This document shows, in pieces, positions 57,040 through 64,000 of a stretch of DNA of 64,000 nt (position 1 is its first letter; the number at the start of each line of letters is the position of its first letter). Below the pieces are notes generated by a model. It had not been told where the DNA came from and searched no databases. It worked only from the letters and a program-made list of their open reading frames with translations. Source of the stretch: Nilaparvata lugens (lineage: Eukaryota; Arthropoda; Insecta; Hemiptera; Delphacidae); NCBI RefSeq assembly GCF_014356525.2, contig NC_052507.1, positions 992,001 through 1,056,000 of the forward strand. Direction: 5' to 3'. The position numbers and the translations under genes were made by a program.

Positions 57040-57965
57040 TTTTCTAGCATAATACCTTTTCCTACAGTTACCTTGAAAAGTGGCCATTCCTGCACTGATT
57101 ACAAAACGCAAAGAATCACTTTTCCGCTTTAGTGCGGGAAAAACTTTTTCTGCACTCCAGATTTGCAACATAGCAACACAAAATAGTTGGTGGGTTATAT
57201 GGAGGATTAGTGCACGAAAACAAAATTGAGTTGGTAACAATGACTGTTGTTAGATTTAGATGAGAATCATTTCAATGGCTACCCTACATTTATGATGAAA
57301 TCCCAATCTAGAAATCCAAAACAAGAATAATGTTTATCTAAATAATAGTTAAATAATAACTTCTCATCATTTAATAATAAATAATGTTTATTTTCTATTG
57401 ACAGTAATAATATTATTTCAACTCCAAGCAATGAGAAATGTAGCAAACACACATTTTGAAATTCGAATTTTCAGGTTAAATAATTACCGTTCAAATCCAT
57501 GTCAATAAAATTAGTAAAATAACATTAGAATATACTACAATAAAATATTTTATGTTGTCTATGTTATTATATAAATATTTTTTAGTTTACTTATAGTATT
57601 TCTCGGTAATTCTAGTTAATCATAATTCTGAATAACTGAATACTGTTTTTAGCTGGATGAAAGAACGAAGTTAGGTACGATTCTTCCCGTTAGGTCGCGC
57701 GCTTGTCGATTCAGCCATTTTGCAGTCATCCAAACCAGCTGTTTGGATTTTTTTATTTTATCTGTATTTTTTCTGATTCTTGAATGAATAAAAATGAGAA
57801 CTTTGGCTGAGAATTTTCAACTTCAATTGGATTATTAATTTTTAAATGAATTAAGGTTGTTATTAATAACAGCATCACACACACAAACATTTGATGGATT
57901 TCAGCCATCATTTTATCCATAATTACCCACTTTTCATATTCAATGGTAACTGTAGGAAAAATTTA
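57040..57965 (-). mobile_element. Element C, long form, left arm
   Basis: CCTACAGTTACC at 57,060 and GTAACTGTAGGAAAAA at 57,950 are its ends. It is ~500 bp longer than the 5.7 and 16.4 kb copies, which therefore look like deletion derivatives. Confidence 0.65.
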
Positions 57966-57974
57966 ATGTGAAAT

Positions 57975-58100
57975 ACGTGCGCAAAGTTCCTCTGCTGCAC
58001 TCAAGAAGCCATTCCGCCCTCGCCTACGGCTCGGGCATAAACGTTTCTTTCGGTGCAGCAAACTGTCACTTTGCGCACTAGTTGCACAAATAACTATTTC
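57975..58100. repeat. FB hairpin, left arm
   Basis: GTGCGCAAAGTTCC...GGTGCAGCAAACTG...CTTTGCGCAC with the CGCCTACGGCTCGGGC core. Confidence 0.8.
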
Positions 58101-58489
58101 TTTATAGTTATTTCTAGATATTGGAATGAAAATGAAAAAATCCTCTATTAAACGGAGTTAGGACTTATGAATTATTCTGTCTACCACTCAACCTTAAAAC
58201 AGATATTCTACATTGACTTACAACTGTTTCTATCTCTTCTTTCCCTTCTCCTTCTGCTTCTCATTCTCCTTCTTCTTCTTCTTCTTCTTTTTCTTCTTCT
58301 TCAGAAGAAGGAGAAGAAGGAGAATGAGAAGCAGAAGGAGAAGGGAAAGAAGAGATAGAAACAGTTGTAAGTCAATGTAGAATATCTGTTTTAAGGTTGA
58401 GTGGTAGACAGAATAATTCATAAGTCCTAACTCCGTTTAATAGAGGATTTTTTCATTTTCATTCCAATATCTAGAAATAACTATAAAGA

Positions 58490-58615
58490 AATAGTTATTT
58501 GTGCAACTAGTGCGCAAAGTGACAGTTTGCTGCACCGAAAGAAACGTTTATGCCCGAGCCGTAGGCGAGGGCGGAATGGCTTCTTGAGTGCAGCAGAGGA
58601 ACTTTGCGCACGTAT
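58490..58615. repeat. FB hairpin, right arm
   Basis: Mirror image of the left-arm hairpin. Confidence 0.8.
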
Positions 58616-58619
58616 TTCA

Positions 58620-59545
58620 CATTAAATTTTTCCTACAGTTACCATTGAATATGAAAAGTGGGTAATTATGGATAAAATGATGGCTGAAATCCATCAAATG
58701 TTTGTGTGTGTGATGCTGTTATTAATAACAACCTTAATTCATTTAAAAATTAATAATCCAATTGAAGTTGAAAATCCTCAGCCAAAGTTCTCATTTTTAT
58801 TCATTCAAGAATCAGAAAAATACAGATAAAATAAAAAAAAATCCAAACAGCTGGTTTGGATGACTGCAAAATGGCTGAATCGACAAGCGCGCAACCTAAC
58901 GGGAAGAATCGTACCTAACTTCGTTCTTTCATCCAGCTAAAAACAGTATTCAGATATTCAGAATTATGATTAACTAGAATTACCGAGAAATACTATAAGT
59001 AAACTAAAAAATATTTATATAATAACATAGACAACATAAAATATTTTATTGTAGTATATTCTAATGTTATTTTACTAATTTTATTGACATGGATTTGAAC
59101 GGTAATTATTTAACCTGAAAATTCGAATTTCAAAATGTGTGTTTGCTACATTTCTCATTGCTTGGAGTTGAAATAATATTATTACTGTCAATAGAAAATA
59201 AACATTATTTATTAATAAATGATGAGAAGTTATTATTTAATTATGATTTAGATAAACATTATTCTTGTTTTGGATTTCTAGATTGGGATTTTATCATAAA
59301 TGTAGGGTAGCCATTGAAATGATTCTCATCTAAATCTAACAACAGTCATTGTTACCAACTTAATTTTTGTTTTCGTGCACTAATCCTCCATATAACCCAC
59401 CAACTATTTTGTGTTGCTATGTTGCAAATCTGGAGTGCAGAAAAATTTTTTCCCTCACTAAAGCGGAAAAGTGATTCTTTGCGTTTTGTAATCAGTGCAG
59501 GAATGGCCACTTTTCAAGGTAACTGTAGGAAAAGGTATTATGCTA
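58620..59545 (+). mobile_element. Element C, long form, right arm
   Basis: Mirror image of the left-arm copy; ends TTTTTCCTACAGTTACC and GTAACTGTAGGAAAAGG. Confidence 0.65.
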
Positions 59546-60113
59546 GAAAAGCTTGAAAAGTGAGTAGAAAACTTTGAGATTGATTTACTTCATGATTAAT
59601 ATACTTTCGAAGTTTCAAGCTGGAATTCCAATGAACTTGACTACAAGTTTTCAAAATCATCTATTCAACTGAAACGTTAAAACCTTGATTCAAAGGTAAC
59701 TTGACCAATGTAAACGCAGCGTCTCTCTCGCACCTTTCAAAATGAAAACATTTCTTCAAATCTTGTTTAAGAAGTTTTATTCTTGGTCAGCTCTTTACTC
59801 TTCGAAGAGAGTTCAACAAGCACAACAAACTATTACAGGCACATTAAACTATGGTATAATATAACAATGTTCTATAAACTATGATATAATTACATTATAT
59901 TCTGTTCAATTCTATAGAGAAAAGTATTAATTAAATAATGACAAACATTTCATGAAGAATTGAATCGTAAGCGGACTGTTTTCAAGTCCGAGCGTTGAAC
60001 CTGCGTCGAAAATAAAAATAGAACACCGTGGGTCCAATTTAGCAATAGAACCGCTTTCCAAAAACAAAACTGTAAAAATGCCAAAACCTCGAGATTTGAA
60101 CGGATTAACGTCA

Positions 60114-60489
60114 AATGAATTATTCTTTTTTACCACTGAAGAAATTCGGTTTTACGTTGCTACTACTTGGAAAGACTTCCGATATTTTACTACAGTATAA
60201 TCACTTGTTTGATTTTATAAGTTGTGTTAATTTTTCTATTGATTTGAAGTTGCTAGTTCTTACCAAAAATTGTTGGATTTTTCTATTCTCATTCCATATG
60301 AAGAATGGGCAGTTTCACTCAACAATATTTCCACTGATAATAACTTTTGGTCATCATAATCTATATCCTATTATATTAAGCGAGCAATTTTTGTATTTAT
60401 TTATTTATTTATATGGTTATATATTCATGTCCAACGGATCTCGAAAACGGCTCTAACAATTTTCACGAAAATTTGAAACATAGTAGGTA
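60114..60489. other. Sequence right of the palindrome
   Basis: Unassigned to about 60,362, then a HEL-2 5' fragment (TCCTATTATATTAAGCGAGC, GATCTCGAAAACGGCTC) to 60,490. Confidence 0.5.
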
Positions 60490-60533
60490 GTATTCAATAT
60501 TGCTGCTTGACAATCATTTCAAAACATATTACT

Positions 60534-60665
60534 ATAGTGAGGTCCACGTTATAATGGCAGTGTTTGATTAGCAATGGTATTGCTATCCTTGTCTATCATT
60601 CAACATAGCGTATAGTGCTATCTCTTTCTCGCTTTGATCTGTTGCCAGAACGTCTTTTAACAATA
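60534..60665. repeat. MITE-A left part, cut by HEL-2
   Basis: TATAGTGAGGTCCACG through CTTTTAACAATA, where HEL-2 begins. MITE-A does not resume clearly on the other side. Confidence 0.75.
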
Positions 60666-61387
60666 TCCTATACTATTGAATGAGCAACTCCTGTTTATAT
60701 GTTTAGATGTTTGGATGTTTAGATGTTTATATGTTTGTATTTCACCGGATCTCGAAAACGGCTCCAACGATTGTCACGAAATTTGAAACATAGTAGGTTT
60801 GTAATATAAAAATTAGATTGCACTAGGTCTCATTCTTGGGAAGACTCGCTGAAGGACATGAAAAGAATAATAATTATTCACCCTTGGAAAAACAGATGAT
60901 AATTTCGTCGTCTGTTGATAACGGAAGATGGGAGTGCCTGTGTGGGAGAGAGACAGACTTATGTTCCGCTGTTGAATCAATCAGCTTATCTCACGAGAAA
61001 TATTATCTAGAAATTTTATTTGACTTGATCAAAATAATCTGATTTGTTGACATCGTATATCATTTTAAATTAGACTATATCATAATTTTCAAATTTAATC
61101 ATTACTTTACAGTTTTAAGTGATGAGTGAGTATCATTTTGTTGTTGAATTTGGTTTGTAAACAATCTAAATTAGAACTTTTCTGTTTTCATGTTTGGACT
61201 GAAAATTGGACCTGAATTCAAGTGTTTGGAACATAACCTACTTTTTGGACTATTTATAGTGTATAAAACTAAATTCGGGGAAGAAACAGTTTTGGGCTGT
61301 CCATGTTAGTCCTTCCCCAATCATTTTAAAGAATTGTGTTCTGTTTTCAATAAATAAATAACGAGCGAAGCTCGGTGCCCCGATATT
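60666..61387 (+). mobile_element. HEL-2 copy 3, most complete
   Basis: TCCTATACTATTGAATGAGC to GAGCGAAGCTCGGTGCCCCG. TC start and GAGCGAAGCTC hairpin near the 3' end fit a non-autonomous Helitron, but no CTAG follows. Its 3' part includes TTCGGGGAAG...CTTCCCC, similar in layout to the LINE tails, perhaps captured. Confidence 0.6.
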
Positions 61388-61424
61388 TACAATAGAGGAA
61401 AGAATTGGATTATAATCGTACATG

Positions 61425-61690
61425 TACGGGATAGGAAATAGGAATATATTAGGAATATATTGGGAATATAGATTAGGAATATATTAGGGATAGATTAGGA
61501 ATATATTAGGAATATATACGGGATAGGAATGAGGCATCATCACGTCTGAACTACTCAACTGATTAACTTGAAAATTCGCATATAGATTCTTAATTCACCG
61601 AGGATGGTTATAGACCTATTTTCAATTATCCAAAATTCCAGAACGTCAAGTTTTTAGTTGCCTCCTTGCGGAGCATAGGTTACCTCCTAG
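61425..61690 (+). mobile_element. HEL-3 copy with inner satellite
   Basis: ACGGGATAGG near the left, ATCACGTCTGAACTACTCAAC inside, GGTTACCTCCTAG at the end. A short tandem of AGGAATATATT units (61,440-61,525) has expanded within it. Confidence 0.7.
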
Positions 61691-61811
61691 TACTCAATAA
61701 GCTCTGGTTCCACTTCAAAGTCGAATAATTCTTTCGCCTTTTTACTAATATTTTTGCATTCATGTTCTTATTGAGCTGGATAGATCAAAGCATAGAGTAC
61801 ACGCATAGAGA

Positions 61812-62417
61812 TATTGTGATGTCCACGTTATAACGGCAGTGAAGAAAGATGGAAGAACAGCGTTGCTGATTCTCTGCCTTGCCACTGCCTTCTGTAGAAG
61901 ACGGTTGAAACCGGTATATCTGATGTGATATCAACTGTTCATTCTTGTTCGAAAAAATCATTCATATTCTGCTTGTCATGAAAATGTACTTTTCAATGGT
62001 TCGATAATAAATTTTGATATTTGAGATTGAATATTTTGTTGAATAATTATATCTCCACATTGTTGAAATCATGACCTGGAAATGTTGCACAGTTAGAAAA
62101 GGATAACGCTATCTGCTTTGTCGAATGATAGACAAGGGTAGCAGAACCAAAATGTCAATCAAATACTTTTTGTGTTTTAAATAATCATTCATAATTTGTT
62201 TGTCAAGAAAATGTATTTTCCAATGGGTTTAATAATTGATTTCCATAATAGAGATTGAATATTTTGTTGAATAATATATCTTCACATTGTTAAAATAATG
62301 ATCTGGAAACGTTGCACAGCTAGAAAAGGATAACGCTGTCTGCTTTGTAGAATGATAGACAAGGGTAAACCAAACCAAACCAAAACCAAAATGTTAATCA
62401 AATACTTTTTATGTAGT
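61812..62417. repeat. MITE-A with duplicated right half
   Basis: GTGATGTCCACGTTATAACGG at the left. The block from TCATTCATA to AATCAAATACTTTTT occurs twice, ending at 62,170 and 62,410; no normal right terminus. Confidence 0.7.
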
Positions 62418-63760
62418 GGAGGGTCTGATGCCAGAGTGAACCAACTCCAAAATTTGAATTTTTGTAATACTCTGATCTATACTTAGTCAATCAGGAGATC
62501 TTTCTTTTGCCACAATGAACCAAGTCCCACAGCTGTTATAAAGGGAAATTTTTCAGCTTTTTATTCTGCAAAAAGGGAAATTTGGTATCAATTCTCTTGG
62601 CAGACTGAACCAACTATCATTCAAAATGGCGTCTACTCGGATTTTGGTTCAGGCAGCTTCAAATGTAGATAAAATCAAATGACATGGAAGATAGTTCAGA
62701 AAGTGATTTTGATGCTGCAGATCATTCCAGTGACGATTATATTACAAGTTCCTCAACTTCTGAAAGTGAAGATAAGAATAGTTCACTCTATCAAACATTT
62801 TCATCTCGTGTTCATTATTTTGAGGTTATGTGGAATGCATTCTATTTTTTCATTTGCCAAAGTGAACCAACTACAAATGATTTTATTGTGGCGCACATTG
62901 CTTTATTGCTTTATTTGCAGTTTTGGCAACATTGCTTTATTATGAGATTGACATGGAAAAATGTACTTGGTTCACTCTGGCAAAAGAAGTTTTTTGAAAT
63001 ATTACAGCTAGATAATACAACCTGTTTCTACATGAATTTATTAATTATTACACATCTTTATTATGATGTGATAAAGAGACATACAAATATCAATCAGCCA
63101 AATATCAATATGATTATCTATGATAAGTCACTTGAAAAATGTTAATTGGAACATTTGACTTGAAATTGAACTACTAATTTCCGAATCATTCTTAAATTCC
63201 TCAATTTTTTTTGTACTTTGCTTTTTTCAAGATTTTGACTTGCTATTAAATTATTCATCTTTGAATAACGTTTCCATCCTGTAGCCTATATTTTATTGGT
63301 TATGACTGTGGCTGGATATTGTAATTTTAATTTTGAAATATTTTTATTCTAATATGAATGGTACTAGTATGAATATTTTCAGTACCGTACTTCTCTTTAT
63401 GCTGTATCTTACTGTATTATTTGAAATATATAAGTTAGATCGACAGTTTGTGTGATTTTTAGTATAGATCCTTTCACCAAAAATCAAAATCTTGGCCGCC
63501 AAAATGAACTAAGTTGAATGTTGGTGCCAAAGTGAACCAAGTTCGGTTTTCTAAACATATTTTTTTCTTCACTAGTAACATGGAAAGTCCCTGAATTGAA
63601 ATTTCTTGCTCATTCTTGGAAGAAATATGTATAAATTGCTTATAAATTTTCAAAATAAATATACCATGAATATTGAATTCATAAAATGGATTTCACTTAC
63701 AACAATCAATACTGAAAAAACAGAAAAAACGACTTGGTTCACTTTGGCATCAGACCCTCC
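62418..63760. mobile_element. 1.34 kb TIR element with iterated 17-bp motif
   Basis: Ends GGAGGGTCTGATGCC and GGCATCAGACCCTCC are inverted repeats extending ~27 bp. AGT is duplicated on both sides; removing element and one AGT restores TATGTAGTTGAGAAG of the PLE end. Eight copies of GCCAAAGTGAACCAAGT (up to 3 mismatches) lie at 62,430, 62,509, 62,599, 62,856, 62,965 (inverted), 63,498, 63,526 and 63,732 (inverted). A 3-bp duplication would suit PIF/Harbinger- or CACTA-like enzymes, but neither TIR type matches well. Confidence 0.8.
62684..63145 (+). CDS. Small acidic ORF inside the TIR element
   Basis: I do not recognise this protein. It has 153 codons from ATG at 62,684, a few bases after an overlapping frame's ATG. 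The first ~32 residues are Ser/Asp/Glu-rich (MEDSSESDFDAADHSSDD); the middle is aromatic and hydrophobic (FEVMWNAFYFFICQ, HIALLLYLQFWQHCF), and the end is mixed. It has no DDE triad context, zinc finger or HTH I can see, and is far shorter than a transposase. Two copies of the element's 17-bp motif fall inside the frame, so part of the protein (QSEPTT, GSLWQKK) is dictated by the repeat. It may be the remnant of a larger coding region or a chance frame. Confidence 0.35.
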   Translation: MEDSSESDFDAADHSSDDYITSSSTSESEDKNSSLYQTFSSRVHYFEVMWNAFYFFICQSEPTTNDFIVAHIALLLYLQFWQHCFIMRLTWKNVLGSLWQKKFFEILQLDNTTCFYMNLLIITHLYYDVIKRHTNINQPNINMIIYDKSLEKC

Positions 63761-64000
63761 AGTTGAGAAGTTGATATTGTGGTAGTTAATTATCGGTGAT
63801 AATGAATTATGACAACTTCTCAGTCGTTCTATTTAACCAAATACTGACAAGTCCTTCATTATTTCTATAATACACTTTACATTCCCCAAACTTGATATCG
63901 GTAGAGTAATTATCATTTTCATTGTCATGAGCAGAAATATTCTCGCTTTATCGGCTCTAGTATGTAATTGAAGTTCCCCTTTTGCGAAAATAAACAAGCT
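63761..64000. repeat. PLE terminus and adjoining PLE repeat
   Basis: AGTTGAGAAGTTGATATTGTGG followed by the reverse complement of 37,726-37,900. Runs off the window edge. Confidence 0.6.

Larger units (their letters stand above)
56463..60113. repeat. ~3.65 kb palindrome (inverted duplication)
   Basis: Two ~1.8 kb arms meet at about 58,293, separated by a short CTT/GAA-rich spacer (58,275-58,311). AATCTCGAGGTTTTGGCA at 56,476 is mirrored at about 60,079-60,096, and CGGAGTTAGGACTTATG at 58,153 is mirrored at 58,418-58,434. The arms differ by scattered substitutions and small indels, for example TTTAATTGAAATAG near 56,745 only in the left arm. Each arm holds an FB hairpin and a long form of element C. 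Confidence 0.9.

Noticed and set aside
58167..58421. Two mirrored 63-codon frames at the palindrome centre
   Set aside because: Leu/Lys runs come from the CTT/GAA repeat and the mirror symmetry.
56463..60113. Palindrome as a pure sequencing hairpin artefact
   Set aside because: Scattered substitutions and arm-specific small indels were seen, which a single-molecule fold-back read after consensus should not give. Not fully excluded; kept as a finding.

Overview
The window looks like non-coding, AT-rich insect nuclear DNA, made almost entirely of layered transposable elements. No host gene with recognisable exons was found. Low GC, Penelope-like and non-LTR retroelement remnants, Helitron-type elements ending in CTAG, and dense MITEs point to an arthropod. 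The repeat repertoire resembles what I recall from large hemipteran (planthopper-type) genomes, but that species-level guess is weak and rests on memory only.

Repeat names used here (mine). MITE-A: about 370 bp, ends read TATAGTGAGGTCCACG.../...CGTGGACCTCACTATA, TA target; about 30 copies or pieces. HLE-B: Helitron-like, 390-900 bp, TTGACCGAGCGAAG... to ...CAGAACTACTAG, sits between A and T; nine copies. HEL-1: Helitron, TC...CTAG, 670-700 bp with a GGCGAGCGAAGCGAGCC hairpin; three copies. HEL-2: TCCTATACTATT... to ...GCGAAGCTCGG.; HEL-3: ends in CTAG, tandem at 45.4-46.1 kb. PLE: 3' parts of a Penelope-like element. J: foldback element, AGAGAAACAATAGC termini. K: TTTCCTTGCC-flanked element with an internal (CA)n. 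FB: GC-rich hairpin elements. C: CCTACAGTTAC inverted-repeat element. G: GCCGGTTGCACAAAAG MITE. N: ~100 bp local repeat.

Layout. 0-10 kb: MITE-A copies, foldback elements, C, K1, LINE tails. 10-24 kb: nested composites in which MITE-A hosts HLE-B and PLE pieces, one carrying a broken GIY-YIG reading frame (20.45-20.76 kb). 24-30 kb: HEL-1, HEL-2 and a ~100 bp repeat array pulled apart by insertions. 30-33 kb: pyrimidine-rich tracts and LINE 3' ends. 33-47 kb: more MITE-A, PLE inverted pairs, a ~567 bp tandem duplication, a hairpin SINE piece, HEL-1 and a head-to-tail HEL-3 triplet. 47.7-54.7 kb: the most gene-like part, a ~7.0 kb LTR-retrotransposon-like unit on the minus strand with 1.2 kb terminal direct repeats, a Gag-like ORF and an unrecognised Pro/Arg-rich ORF with one membrane segment; no polymerase is visible. 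54.9-56.4 kb: MITE G split by a LINE fragment itself split by a SINE. 56.5-60.1 kb: a ~3.65 kb palindrome. 60.5-64 kb: MITE-A, HEL-2, HEL-3 and a 1.34 kb TIR element (62,418-63,760) with eight copies of a 17-bp motif and one small acidic ORF.

The genes do not form a pathway; what links them is insertion history. The strongest leads are the TIR element with iterated motifs, the polymerase-less LTR element, the long palindrome, and the recurrent MITE-A/HLE-B composites. Percent identities and copy counts are by eye, not computed.
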